In this document: piece after piece, positions 33,691-45,530 of the stretch | Position numbering within the stretch: the first letter of the stretch is position 1 | Layout: every line of letters begins with the position of its first letter | Assembly: GCF_023898315.1 (NCBI RefSeq) | Contig: NC_064614.1 | Span: 1,055,124,432 to 1,055,188,431, forward strand | Source: Schistocerca nitens | Taxonomy: Eukaryota; Arthropoda; Insecta; Orthoptera; Acrididae | Length of the DNA: 64,000 nt | Direction: 5' to 3' | The notes under the pieces: model-generated | The model's input: only the letters and a program-made list of their open reading frames with translations | The model's database searches: none | What the model was told of the DNA's origin: nothing | Translations under genes and position numbers: made by a program

Positions 33691-34984
33691 GAATCTGGAT
33701 TATCTGAAGTGCTGAATAAAGTAAATGTCTACTGAGAGGAAATATATGGGTGTTTGTGTAGCAATATTGGTTATATTGATTGAGATGCAGCAGTACTTAC
33801 GCTAGTACGTTATAACGGTTGTTGTTTTGAAGGCGTGGAGGCATCGCCAATTGTACAGAGATGTACGTGTGCCACTGACTTTTGTGTTGTGCCGACTGGA
33901 ACTGCAGACGGTGATTATAAGGTAGATACTATGGAAAATGCACGGGAAGCTATTGCTCAAGAAGGCACGGCACGCAGTTGACGACGTGAGCTGGGTTGAG
34001 AATGTTATGGATAACGAAGTAATACAGACAAACGTATTTCTGAAGGTCGCGGATTCGTCGCCACTTGGGGTGGCAACACCATCTTCAAAAGATCAGAGTG
34101 AGGAAGAGAAGGATAAAAAAATGCTTGTAAGTCTAATGACCGTGGTGACAAGATTGAATCCTTTCAGGAAGTGTGCCTGAGGATCAGAATAAATTTCACG
34201 ATACTTGCAGTGTTGTAGGTAATGAGGGTAAAAAAAAATATTGCGTAATTGTTATTAAGCACACACTCAAACTCAAGGGGGCATTGTCTCAACCGTAGGA
34301 GACAGATGCAAGTTTTACATTGTTGCAAGTGTTTACTATCATGAAAACATTACAACCTAAACTGTGTGCAGCATTAGTGAGATTCAGTGCACACAAAAAA
34401 GCGCTGAAACATACAAGGAAGTAGGTTTTGAAAAGAAAGGGTACAAAAACGCATAGCATTGCAAATCGTAGTCAGTCTGTAAGTAAGCGTGCAATAAAAA
34501 GGGAACTTAGGTTGACCACCAGTGTGATGCATGTGGTAGCACTGCGAGTAGTTGTTGTGTCAGCATAGTTTTAGAGATGCGTGGTATCAGAAAAAGTAAA
34601 ATTAAACTTTAGTTCTAAGACAATGTTCAGATGGTATACTAAAGAAGTGGATTAAAACTGCTGCTGAGAGAATAAGAAAAATCGTCGATTGGTGACTGAA
34701 GTGGGGGATAGTATATCTATGTTTGTTAAAGCAGCTTGCATACTCTATCTATGTTGGGGGTGTAAATCCGACAATGCTCTGGACCTACCTCTCACAGATC
34801 CTCATGGAATGGCTTCATGCAGCTAAGTAGTAGATCCTCGTAAACCTGGTTCATTATAAGGAAGTTGAAGACTGGAATATATTTAAGAAATAACTGAGGA
34901 TGTATGGTGGAATTATTAGTCTGAAATGGAGAGGCTGGAACAGAACAAGAATTCGTAGTAGGCTGGAGGCTGCATCAAACCACG
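33691..34984. other. No recognised feature
   Basis: Includes an 80-codon frame (33938-34180) and a Cys-rich broken frame near 33810-33925 that I cannot assign. Sequence near 34960 (GAGGCTGCATCAAACCA) resembles the last codons of RTE elements, but the match is too short to call. Confidence 0.35.
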
Positions 34985-34989
34985 AGACT

Positions 34990-36048
34990 CATATATTAGG
35001 GCTGTCCATAAATCTGTAAGAGTACGAGGATGTGGAGATTTCTTCTGAACAACACGTTCCATTGCATCCAATATATGCTTAATAATGTTTGTGTATGAGG
35101 AATCTGGTGGCTACTGGAACTGTTTAAACTCAAAAGAGTGTTCCTGGATCCACTCTGCAGGAATTCTGGACGTGTGGGGTGTCGCATTGCTCTGCTGGAA
35201 TTGCTCAAGTCCGTCGGAACGCACAATGGAGATTAATGGGTGCAGGTGATCAGACAGGATGCTTACGTACATGTCACCTGTCAGTTTCGTATATAGACGT
35301 ATCAGGAGTCCCATATCACTCAAAATGCAGACGCTCCACACCATTACAGAGCCTCCACCAGCTAGAACAGTCCAATGCTGACATGCAGGGTTGATGGATT
35401 CTGAGATTGTCTCCATTCCCGTACACGTCCATGCGCTCGATACAATTTGAAATGAGACTCGTCCTACCAGGTAACATGTTTTCAGTCATCAACAGTCCAT
35501 TGTCGTTGTTGAAGGGCCTAGACCAGGCGTAAGGTTTGTGTCGTGCAGTCATCAATGGTACACGAGTGGTCCATCGGCTACGAAAGCCTATATTGATGAT
35601 GTTTCGTTGAATGGTTCGCACACTCGGACGTGTTGATGACTCAGCATTGAAAAGAGCAGAAATTTCTGTAAGGGCTGCTCTTCTGTCACTTCGATTCTCT
35701 TCAGTCGTCATTGGTCCCGCTCTTGCAGAATCGTTTTCTGGCTGCAGCGATGTCAGAGATTTCATATTTTATACCGAATTCCTGATATTCACGGTAGACT
35801 CGTGAACTGGTCGTACGGCAAGATCCCCACTTCACCGCTACCTCGGAGATGCTGTGTCCCATCGCTCTTGCGCCGACTATAACACATCGTTCAGACTCAC
35901 TTAAATCTCGATAACCTGCCATTGCAGCAGAAGTAACCCATCTAACAACTGCGCCAGACACTTGTCTGACCGCAGCGCCGTATTCTATGTTTACGGATTT
36001 CTGTATTAGAATACGCATAACTATACCAGTTTCTTTGGTGCTTCAGTA
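34990..36048 (-). pseudogene. Decayed Tc1 transposon and transposase
   Basis: Minus-strand frames give, in order, a helix-turn-helix segment (DLSESERCVIVGARAMGHSI), a second DNA-binding segment (SVRTIQRNI), GGGSVMVWSV, and a catalytic-domain stretch in which QQSNATPH replaces the expected QQDNATPH, so the second catalytic Asp is lost. Several frameshifts. The right terminus (36021-36048, TTTCTTTGGTGCTTCAGTA) resembles a Tc1 end; the left end is missing. It adjoins the intact Tc1 element at 36053. Confidence 0.85.
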
Positions 36049-36052
36049 TATA

Positions 36053-37471
36053 CACTCCTGGAAATTGAAATAAGAACACCGTGAATTCATTGTCCCAGGA
36101 AGGGGAAACTTTATTGACACATTTCTGGGGTCAGATACATCACATGATCACACTGACAGAACCACAGGCACATAGACACAGGCAACAGAGCATGCACAAT
36201 GTCGGCACTAGTACAGTGTATATCCACCTTTCGCAGCAATGCAGGCTGCTATTCTCCCATGGAGACGATCGTAGAGATGCTGGATGTAGTCCTGTGGAAC
36301 GGCTTGCCATGCCATTTCCACCTGGCGCCTCAGTTGGACCAGCGTTCGTGCTGGACGTGCAGACCGCATGAGACGACGGTTCATCCAGTCCCAAACATGC
36401 TCAATGGGGGACAGATCCGGAGATCTTGCTGGCCAGGGTAGTTGACTTACACCTTGTAGAGCACGTTGGGTGGCACGGAATACATGCGGACGTGCATTGT
36501 CCTGTTGGAACAGCAAGTTCTCTTGCCGGTCTAGGAATGGTAGAACGATGGGTTCGATGACGGTTTGGATGTACCGTGCACTATTCAGTGTCCCCTCGAC
36601 GATCACCAGTGGTGTACGGCCAGTGTAGGAGATCGCTCCCCACACCATGATGCCGGGTGTTGGCCCTGTGTGCCTCGGTCGTATGCAGTCCTGATTGTGG
36701 CGCTCACCTGCACGGCGCCAAACACGCATACGACCATCATTGGCACCAAGGCAGAAGCGACTCTCATCGCTGAAGACGACACGTCTCCATTCGTCCCTCC
36801 ATTCACGCCTGTCGCGACACCACTGGAGGCGGGCTGCACGATGTTGGGGCGTGAGCGGAAGACGGCCTAACGGTGTGCGGGACCGTAGCCCAGCTTCATG
36901 GAGACGGTTGCGAATGGTCCTCGCCGATACCTCAGGAGCAACAGTGTCCCTAATTTGCTGGGAAGTGGCGGTGCGGTCCCCTACGGCAGTGCGTAGGATC
37001 CTACGGTCTTGGCGTGCATCCGTGCGTCGCTGCGGTCCGGTCCCAGGTCGACGGGCACGTGCACCTTCCGCCGACCACTGGCGACAACATCGATGTACTG
37101 TGGAGACCTCACGCCCCACGTGTTGAGCAATTCGGCGGTACGTCCACCCGGCCTCCCGCATGCCCACTATACGCCCTCGCTCAAAGTCCGTCAACTGCAC
37201 ATACGGTTCACGTCCACGCTGTCGCGGCATGCTACCAGTGTTAAAGACTGCGATGGAGCTCCGTATGCCACGGCAAACTGGCTGACACTGACGGCGGCGG
37301 TGCACAAATGCTGCGCATCTAGCGCCATTCGACGGCCAACACCGCGGTTCCTGGTGTGTCCGCTGTGCCATGCGTGTGATCATTGCTTGTACAGTCCTCT
37401 AGCAGTGTCCGGAGCAAGTATGGTGGGTCTGACACACCGGTGTCAATGTGTTCTTTTTTCCATTTCCAGGA

Positions 37472-37474
<3 letters not shown>
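36053..37474 (-). mobile_element. Tc1 transposon with intact transposase
   Basis: 1422 bp. Termini CACTCCTGGAAATTGAAA and, inverted, CACTCCTGGAAATGGAAA, flanked by TA on both sides. Inserted between the end of the decayed Tc1 at 36048 and a TA microsatellite. Apparently complete. Confidence 0.95.
36208..37230 (-). CDS. Tc1 transposase, intact, DD32E spacing
   Basis: 340 residues from MPRQRGREPYVQLTD. An upstream in-frame Met at 37383 would add 51 residues that look non-native, so I prefer 37230, which also lies after the terminal repeat. The first helix-turn-helix is about residues 15-50 (FERGRIVGMREAGWTYRRIA) and the second about 100-115. Catalytic residues are D155 (VFSDESRF), D244 (QQDNARPH) and E277 (SPIEHVW). 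The 32 residues between D244 and E277 are two fewer than the usual 34 and than the 34 of the Tc1 at 302-1605. The frame ends KGGYTLY, typical for the family. It would bind the termini and catalyse transposition in the nucleus. Confidence 0.95.
   Translation of the reverse strand: MPRQRGREPYVQLTDFERGRIVGMREAGWTYRRIAQHVGREVSTVHRCCRQWSAEGARARRPGTGPQRRTDARQDRRILRTAVGDRTATSQQIRDTVAPEVSARTIRNRLHEAGLRSRTPLGRLPLTPQHRAARLQWCRDRREWRDEWRRVVFSDESRFCLGANDGRMRVWRRAGERHNQDCIRPRHTGPTPGIMVWGAISYTGRTPLVIVEGTLNSARYIQTVIEPIVLPFLDRQENLLFQQDNARPHVFRATQRALQGVSQLPWPARSPDLSPIEHVWDWMNRRLMRSARPARTLVQLRRQVEMAWQAVPQDYIQHLYDRLHGRIAACIAAKGGYTLY

Positions 37475-37516
<42 letters not shown>
37475..37516. repeat. (TA)n microsatellite
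   Basis: 42 bp of TA directly at the right end of the Tc1 element; it supplies that end's TA target. Confidence 0.98.
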
Positions 37517-37517
<1 letters not shown>

Positions 37518-37904
37518 CTTCAAAAGGATACTAAATAGAGGTGAGAATGTCTATCTCAATTTGAAACTGGCTTTGTGGGTCAAGAATGCGCCAGTAGAAT
37601 GAAGGGGGAGCATTGGCGGGTACCTATAGCACATTATAAGATACCGTTAATAGAAGCAACAGTTTAGAATGTCAATAAATTTAATGGAACTCTTGCTATG
37701 GCTCCCTTAGCTGTGTATTACGTGATGCAATAGACGTTTCCATATCTGATACACTCGTAATACACATACGTTTTTGAGATGAAGTACATTATTTATGCTG
37801 CAGCTATTGTGGGGTTCAATGGGCCTCCCTTGATACTACACACTGATCTTGCCAAAAGCCAGAAGCTTATATATACAGGTTGGTGTATCATTGTTGTGTG
37901 TTAT
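37517..37904. other. No recognised feature
   Basis: Nothing recognisable. Confidence 0.5.
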
Positions 37905-38030
37905 GTTCAAATGGCTCTGAGCACTATGGGACTTAACTTCTGAGGTCATCAGTCCCCTAGAACTGAGTACTTAAACCTAACTAACCTAAGGACCTCACAC
38001 ACATCCATGCCCGAGGTAGGATTCTAACCG
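37905..38030 (-). mobile_element. SINE family 1, head-truncated
   Basis: Body and core in antisense; sequence stops in the B box region (GGATTCTAACC). Possible duplication TGTGTTATGT against TGTGATATGT around the ends. 5' truncation fits LINE-driven insertion. Confidence 0.8.
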
Positions 38031-38039
38031 GCGATGTGA

Positions 38040-38717
38040 TATGTAGTAAAAAAAAAAATTAGGTGACTACTTTTTCTAAATTCCTGTAGAACAGGATGTA
38101 TGTTGGACTCTCTGCATAAGGTTGAGTCGGCTGTGGGGAGACCTGCACACTACCACCCCTCTGTCGACAGGGAACGAGTTCTTACTAAATTCCTGGTACA
38201 CAGCAAAAAATTAAATGCAGGTATTGTAGATAATTATGCCATTAAAAGAGATGTATACATTTCACAAATGGGATTATTATTCCTTTGTTTGGATGAGTGC
38301 TTGTATCTGAATCTGAAAGTAAGCTTGGGCAATAGAACGCACTGTAGCAGTCAAGATTTTTGGTGTGCATGGATGCTGAGCAGGTGAGGCTGTTGCACTA
38401 CTAATGCAGGAGAGGAGCTTGGGTCCTGGTAAGGGTCACTCTATGCTGTCACTCTAAGTTGTCAGGGAAACCATGTTGTCTAAAAATATATTTATTCTTC
38501 TGCACCTCGCAGTCTTTGCATACCCCAGATACGGGTCGTGACCCAGAGCATGAGCCGGATCTGATTCTTTTCGCTCTGTACCAAGAAACAACTTTAAAAA
38601 TTGATGTGAGCCCCCCTGGAATTGGACCTGCTGAGCAACATCCCCCCCCCCCTTTCTAGAAATTCGTCCCGAATTTTATTCTGGCGTCACTGTAGATCAA
38701 CTTCATTTTGCGCAGCT
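38040..38717. other. No recognised feature; C tract
   Basis: Contains a C-rich tract at about 38641-38652. Frames of 95 and 66 codons here match nothing I know. Confidence 0.45.
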
Positions 38718-38719
38718 TA

Positions 38720-40248
38720 CAGGGTGCGGCGCTTAAATACTGACAAATTTCAGCTTGAATTTCCGGCCTTAAAGTAGTTTCGCCGAAGACCGCAACTGGA
38801 ATTCCTGAAAGCCATAGGTATCTACTAAGTAGTCAAAAGCTCAAAATGGCCTAGATTTACGGACAAGTGGGAAGTACATCCGACGAGCCGCGATTATCGA
38901 AAGCCTCGCGCTGGGCGCTCGTCCAGTGAAATACGAGGATTGTCCAGAAAGTAAGTTCCGATCGGACGCTAAATGGAAACAGTTAAAATCAGAAACATTT
39001 TATTTGCAAGATTTAGCTACACTTCGCAGATACTTCTCTACCCAGTTGCCACTCCGACTTAGACATTTGTCAGAGCGTTATACCAAATTTCCAACACCAT
39101 CGTAATGGAAGGCAGCCGCCTGTGCTTTCCAATAATTCTCTACAATTGTCTATAGCGCGTAGCCTGCGCTCAAGTGTTGTCTTTTTATCCAGCGTTTCAT
39201 GTGAGCAGACATTATACTCAGGATGAGCCAATTAGGGCTGTGTTGTGGGTGACCGAACACTTCCCATCGAAAAGGCTGCAGGAGCGTCTTCACTGCCCCT
39301 GCAGACTGTGGCTGAGAATTGCTATGACGAAGGAAGTGCGTGGCAGTTATGTTATGTGGGCTGCATTCATTAAGGCGAAGCCTCTCAGCGGGCCCTCCTA
39401 CTTGGCGGGAGACATCGTTGTTGTAGGCACCTTTACTCGCTCACAGTGCGCTCACAACTGAAAAGAGCGTCTTGATGAGATCGACGGTCGTACTAGAGAC
39501 ACTACCCAACACATCTGTGCAAAGCTTCATCGGGTTTCCACTGTGGTGTCCATTTCGTGACCGCTCGGAACTGACTTTCTGGACAACCCGCGTAGTCCGA
39601 TTCTTTGGATACTCCAACTGTTTACGATATTGTGATCAAGTATAATGCTTCGGAGAAGTCAGGGGAAGATTCTGCTAAACCGATGAAGACATCTCATTCG
39701 AGGAAATACGTGTCACGAACTGCAGCAGTTATCAAAAAGGATCCGGCCCTGATTTCGGAGGATCCGGGGCAATCGCTGAGGAAATTGGCGTCAGTATTGA
39801 ATGTCAGAGAGGGGCCAATGCGCGGCATAACAGAGGAGGACCTCATATGAGCCTTTAAGTCAAATCTGGCGCTTGGATAACATTGACATGTTCTGGTCAA
39901 AGGAGTTCTGGCCCCCAAATGGTCCAAATTTGAACCCCCTCGAGTAATATGTTTTGATTTTAGTCAAAAGAGTAACCAATAACACTACGCACCCTAATAT
40001 CGCATCTCTAAGCAATGCTGTCGAAGCAGAATTAGGAAATATGAACAGCACTATTTTGAAGAATGCTTGCGATCGCTACAGGACGAGATTGGAGGCGGTC
40101 GTTGAGGCTGAAGGGATGTTACATCGAGTAATGCTACTCTTGAAAGATACCACTATTTGTACGTAAAAGGATTTTCATTTTAATTAGTTTCAATAAATGT
40201 GCTTTCAAGAAAAAGTTGCATTTGTCCAGATTTAAGCGCCGCACCCTA
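38720..40248 (+). mobile_element. Internally deleted mariner-like element
   Basis: Termini AGGGTGCGGCGCTTAAAT on both sides in inverted orientation, flanked by TA. Coding remnants on the plus strand are an amino-terminal DNA-binding part (39605-39850, with SEDPGQSLRKLASVL) and a carboxy-terminal part (39880-40165, with FWSKEFWPPNGPNLNPLE and TTHPNIASLSNAVEAE). The whole catalytic centre between them is missing, and the two parts meet near 39850. A second element sits at 38934-39592. Confidence 0.85.
38934..39592. mobile_element. Deleted mariner nested in the mariner-like element
   Basis: 659 bp. Termini CGAGGATTGTCCAGAAAGTA and, inverted, CGCGGGTTGTCCAGAAAGTC, with TA at 38932-38933 and 39593-39594. 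A short antisense remnant near 39000-39110 resembles a mariner carboxy terminus. Not autonomous. Confidence 0.88.
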
Positions 40249-41549
40249 TATATTTACACTTGTATTTCGTACAGTCTTGGTTAATATCTCACGAGAATGA
40301 GTTAAATTAATTGTTCCCATTGAAATCTATGTTTTACTCTGTAATAGATAGACTCTATGACTAAATTCGTGATCACATTATTTTTTCAGGTACGCTTTAC
40401 CTAAAATTGCACGTATAAAGTACAGACCTTTGGGATCGGTATATAGCATGGATTATTTATTTAAACTTCATAATTTTCCACTTTTCTCTGTAATTCTTTT
40501 TAGTTTTGCTTTTAAAAGATACTAGTTATCTTGTCAATTCAATTTGTTTTGTTTGACCATATATTTCGCACTTCACGGTGTCTTGGTTAAGAAATTTCTC
40601 ATAACATTTTATTATTCATTAAATCAAGAACTGTTATAATTTTTCTAAAGCACATTCAACTTTTCAAGTGAAATAAAGTACGAAAAATTTATTCTATTGC
40701 CGATGTTAGAGACATCGTAATTTTTACAAAACTCTATTTCAAAATTTTTATTTTTATGAATTTTACTAACCTCAAGAGGCGTATTTTCCTTGTAACTCTT
40801 CACTCGTAATGTATGCAGAAAAAACTGCACGGAAGTTAATTTGACCAATTTCCGGTTCTAGCACAGCCTGGAACTTCAAGCTGTAATACATCGTTTGACA
40901 TAAGCGCCAAAAGTTACTCCCTGCACGAACTCGAGTTGTACAGTCTTTTTCTAGATGTGGTACATACGTACGGACGCTGATGATCTCACTGTTTAGCGAT
41001 GTGTGCACACCACCACCACTATCATCTTGACGTGATCCATGCCTGAAAGTTTCTTCTTGATTTTTAGAACAATGTATCCCGACGAGCGACCGTCATTTTT
41101 TTCTCTTTTTATTGTCAACTAAAGCTTCAAATCTGTATGCATGTAATGCCCTTTCAAATATTACAAAGTACGTCAAGTCAAAGGGCATTGATTGAGACCT
41201 CACATTTTATTGGACTTGAGTGCACACTACCCACTGAAAGACACTACAGAGTGAGAGAAAAGCAATTTCTAAGTTGATGGGGAAGCATTTAAAAAGATTC
41301 TCACCTTATGGAAGAGAGAAACCATTACAAACACAGTCCAGTTCCCTAAGCACACTAGCATTAAGGAAAACACGAGGCTCGAAGAATTCATTGCGGCCTT
41401 GAAAGTCTTAGATGAGACTGCCAATATTACATCAGTTTTCGAGCTGTTTTCGAGACAGTTTGCCGTTTCAAATGAAACTGCCCCTGCGCATATGCAGATT
41501 GAATGATTGATCTGCAATATAATTTCAGTTTTAAAGACAAATACTTTTA
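40249..41549. other. No recognised feature
   Basis: AT-rich; nothing recognisable. Confidence 0.5.
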
Positions 41550-41556
41550 TATTATC

Positions 41557-41687
41557 AAATAATAAGCAACCAGCTGCATGACAGAAATTTAATTTCTTTG
41601 CCGTTCTCGGGCACTTAGTGCCCGTAGTGCCCTTCTTCCTAAGGTAAATAAATTAAATTTTTTTGTGCAACTGGTGGCTTATTATTT
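41557..41687. mobile_element. Small palindromic element
   Basis: The left arm AATAATAAGCAACCAGCTGC and the right arm, inverted, AATAATAAGCCACCAGTTGC continue as ~37-bp imperfect inverted repeats. Together they fold about 131 bp into one hairpin whose centre repeats AGTGCCC. Non-coding. Confidence 0.7.
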
Positions 41688-41694
41688 CATTATA

Positions 41695-43144
41695 TTCGCC
41701 TATAGTTGCTGAAGATGGATAAAATACTAAAATCCTTTTATGTTATAACTGTCCAGGACACCTACTTGTTTTACTCTGATAGGTATCTACGCCTCGAAAA
41801 TGAGGATGCAAAAGTACTATAATATTTCGATCAACACATGCGTGTGAAAGACTTTGCGATTATGAAACTAAGTAAGTGGCTATAACGTGGTAACTTGAGT
41901 GTGAAAATCTGTGAAATGGTCTGCATCTCGTTGTATGCCGACAATCCGCACCAGATAAGAAATTTTATTAATCTTTGTTGAACTATACTGAAAATTTGTT
42001 TTGTCTGCGACCTATATTGTTGAGAAATGTAAAGCCAAGTCTTATGCAGTGTGACTGCAGTGCCGTTTAAATGCAGCAAGTTGGCAGCTACCCCTGCTTC
42101 ATCTCCCTACAGTCAAACAGTACGCTCCAGTGGTGGGGGAAGTCTGCAGCTAAGCTGAGTGCTATGGCGTGTTCTGGCATGGCTTGCGAGTTATTACAAC
42201 GAATATTACTGAAAAAAGAATAACAGTATTAGGAAGGTCACTAAATGAATCTAAACTGAGAAGGGAATGAAACTGAAATAATGAGTTGCAAAGAGATTAT
42301 TTTTATCAAAGAAATTTGTATAAAGATTAGAAACGCTAACATTTCTTTTGAAGGAAATGAATGTACACTGAATTTTAATTAAAATTTTCTACTGTGTGCT
42401 ATATTACCGTTGCAAGAGAAGTTATACAGAGTACACTGCATACAGTATGCGCTTTTATTAAAATTCCTTTCTGTTATTCACGTTCCTGCTAGACAACCTT
42501 TTCGCTCGTACTCGAGCTTCAATTTGGAACATCTTTATTTACACCGAGTACCCAATTACTCGGATAATGTGTATCCTCATTTAATGACGATACGTGTATA
42601 CGACAAAGCGGAATCTCGCTTCTTCAGACAAAGCTGTTTAACATTATTGGTTTCTACATTTAAATGACCTGTGCTTTACACATGCTCTCCGAATCATCTC
42701 TCGGACAAAGGTATCACCTGACTGCTTTGATGAGAAATGCTGCGGCCGTGTAAAAGAAAAAAGTGAAAGTTGCTCTTTTAACCCAAGGTGTTCAAAGAAA
42801 TTGAGAGCTCCTGCAATGATGAGAACTTCCTCTCAATACTGGCAGCATTGGGCTGCAGGAAACGCACGAAATGACTACATTTTTCTTTGTAGTCTGAATA
42901 CTGGAATAACAACATTATCTACATCTGCCCCCTACTGTCGTATATAACATCATTTTAATCTTCTTTATTTGAGTGAATATCATATAACTAATGAAGAACT
43001 TTTGAAGTTATTATGAAATGTATTTCAATAATAGAATATTCTAAAAAAATAACATTTTCAGCAAACATCCTGAATCTAACTAGTAATGCAATCAATATTC
43101 CCTCAGCTAAATCATCAAAATGTATGCTCGACAGGGTCCACTAT
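41695..43144. other. No recognised feature
   Basis: An 85-codon frame at 42410-42667 resembles nothing known to me. Confidence 0.45.
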
Positions 43145-43155
43145 AGTTGACGAAA

Positions 43156-43368
43156 ACTGGCCGGTGTGGCCGAGCGGTTGTAGGCGCTTGAGTCTGGAAC
43201 CGGGCGACCGCTACCGTCGCAGGTTCGAATCCTGCCTCGGGCATGGTTGTGTGTGATGTCCTTAGGTTGGTTAGGCTTAAGTAGTTCTAAGTTCTAGGGG
43301 ACTGATGACCTTACATGTTACGTCCCATAGTGTTCAGAGACATTTGAACCTTTTTTCTTTTTTTTTTA
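43156..43368 (+). mobile_element. tRNA-derived SINE, family 1
   Basis: Head CTGGCCGGTGTGGCCGAGCG, B box GGTTCGAATCC, the body, and a T-rich tail. Exact duplication AGTTGACGAAA at 43145-43155 and 43369-43379. Confidence 0.94.
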
Positions 43369-43779
43369 AGTTGACGAAAGACGAAAATGAAAAGAGAGAA
43401 AGTGCCTGAACGCCATAGAAGAGATTATCCAGAGTGGAATTTTAATATCCGTACAGGTTGTTCGAGAATTAGAAGCCTAAACTGACAGATGTTACGTCGG
43501 AGCCAACAAAAAATACACTACGTAAGTAATATTGTGTCGGAAACGCACAATGAGTGAGAACTAAGCATGCATGAGTACGCTCAGGGGAAGAAGGATGAAC
43601 AAAATATGCCTTCAAACTTTGTTAATGCAAAATCTATTTGAGTTGCGTAATGTTGTGACGTACTGACTTTTGAACTGACTCAACAGGCAGTATGAAGCGT
43701 TGTACTGCCCGCTTGACGGTCGCGGTACGTAAAGTGGAACGCTATACATGGAGAGAACAGCGAGATTTGCCCTTTGTTT

Positions 43780-44130
43780 ACGATGAAAAGCTAATCAGCA
43801 GATGGATACCCACATGCAACAGTGATGCGAGGACAATGTGCAGTAAACATGCGGGCTGGTATCGTGAATAAACGCTTGTTTGGGCCGTAATTGCGATCAA
43901 TGTACAGACAATTATTGGTAGGACACCTGTCGACGTCGTTGGAGGAATACCCCTACGTATTAGAGGCAGGATTTGATTCGAGCATGATGGGGCCCCGGCA
44001 CTTTGACAACTACGGGAAGCATTAACCCATACTTTCGACAACTGATGCATGGACTAGGGGTGCAAGATCTCTGGATTTGACATTTATTGTATTTTATTTC
44101 TCTGGGGATATTTGAAAAAAAGTGTATTCT
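43780..44130 (+). pseudogene. Decayed mariner-type transposase remnant
   Basis: Broken plus-strand frames contain AGIVNKRLFGP, a Leu-Glu-Glu-Tyr-Pro segment, MMGPRHFDN and ARSLDLTFIVFYFSGD. In order these correspond to the catalytic half of an insect mariner-related family whose intact members read PPRSPDLTPLDFFLWG near the last acidic residue. Heavily mutated, no termini found. Confidence 0.5.
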
Positions 44131-45296
44131 ATCCACGTGGATTCAGAGTAGTAATCAGTTGCAAGAATTTTTGCAGTGGACTCAACATACAGAACACGCC
44201 ACAACTTTTCCATCACACGTGACGCCCTGTTAGATCGATACCGGATCGACAGTGAAATTAATGGTGCTCATTTTGAACACTTATTGTAACATCGATCAGA
44301 ACAATAAAAGACTACACAAATTTTACATTATTTTATTTTCAGTCACCACTGTCACCCCCAGGACACCCAGCGCTCACGCATTTTGCGTTCCCGCCACCTG
44401 GTTGCTTAACGAAATATCTTTGATGTGTTGTGAGCATATTCGTTAGTTTGAGAATGCAATTTTTAAATACCCTGTCTGGAAACGAGTATATTCTACATTG
44501 AAAACACGAATGCTTCAAAGAATATGATCAACACTCTTTTGTATCCATACTGTCGTAGTCGTGTTTGCAACTCGCTTGTGAGCAGAGTGTAACATCCTAA
44601 TGAAATTAAGCATATAAAACGAAAACACGATATTTTGTTCTCAATTTTGCAGGATTTAATCATAGGGTTGCCTTCGGCAGTCCTATAGACCACTGTATTA
44701 ACAGCTTCGACTGCTCCATGAAGTTTAAATTAGCTATATTATTACGAAGCGTCAATGATAGTTATTACATAAAATTATTTTCAGTCGAAATCACAAGTAA
44801 AACAGTTTAACAGCTATTAACAGTTCCGTATTGTGGCCCTCGATCCGCGTAGATACGCCGTCTACAGTTATCTTTTGTGAACACGCAACAGCAGAAGCTG
44901 AGAAACAACTGCACATTCAGCTGGGGAAGGTTACTGCAGACTACGCACCCAGACGGATCGAGAGCCGCAATTGGTCTGGCTGTCTGCAGGTGATACATGT
45001 CTCGAAACGCGAAGTAGCTGTAAGAGTTATTTGACATTGTACATGAAAATAACTGCTTTTGAACTACGCACTGTCGTTTGTAGGCTTTGCTCTCAAGGAC
45101 GAAAATGGTCATACACGAATATAATATCTATCGATAGCAATCACTTCACGATAGACCGATGTCTGGCTTTAACCATACGGTTAAATCCTAGTGTCTTTGC
45201 AAGGTGATAATCTGCAGAGGTTATAACTGCCTCAGGAGTTGCTACATAAAAACAAAATATCGTACCAAGTGATGTCTAAGACAGACTGTCAGGTTT
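44131..45296. other. No recognised feature
   Basis: Frames at 44807-45112 on both strands overlap and show no recognisable family. Confidence 0.45.
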
Positions 45297-45311
45297 GTTG
45301 TGCAGAGAATG

Positions 45312-45515
45312 TTCAAAATGTTCAAATGTGTGTGAAATCTTATGGGACTTAACTGCTAAGGTCATCAGTCCCTAAGCTTACACACTACTTAACCTAAATT
45401 ATCCTACGGACAAACACACACATCCATGACCGAGGGAGGACTCGAACCTCCGCCGGGACCAGCCGCACAGTCCATGACTGCAGCGCCTGAGACCGCTCGG
45501 CTAATCCCGCGCGGC
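45312..45515 (-). mobile_element. tRNA-derived SINE, family 2
   Basis: Antisense of the family at 33488. B box GGACTCGAACC in antisense, head TAGCCGAGCGG in sense at the right. Exact 15-bp duplication GTTGTGCAGAGAATG at 45297-45311 and 45516-45530. Confidence 0.95.
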
Positions 45516-45530
45516 GTTGTGCAGAGAATG

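Noticed and set aside
36565-37602. Plus-strand frames of 101, 143 and 197 codons
   Set aside because: Antisense of the GC-rich Tc1 transposase; the last one also runs into the TA microsatellite.
44807-45112. 101-codon minus-strand frame
   Set aside because: An equally long plus-strand frame overlaps it and neither has family features.
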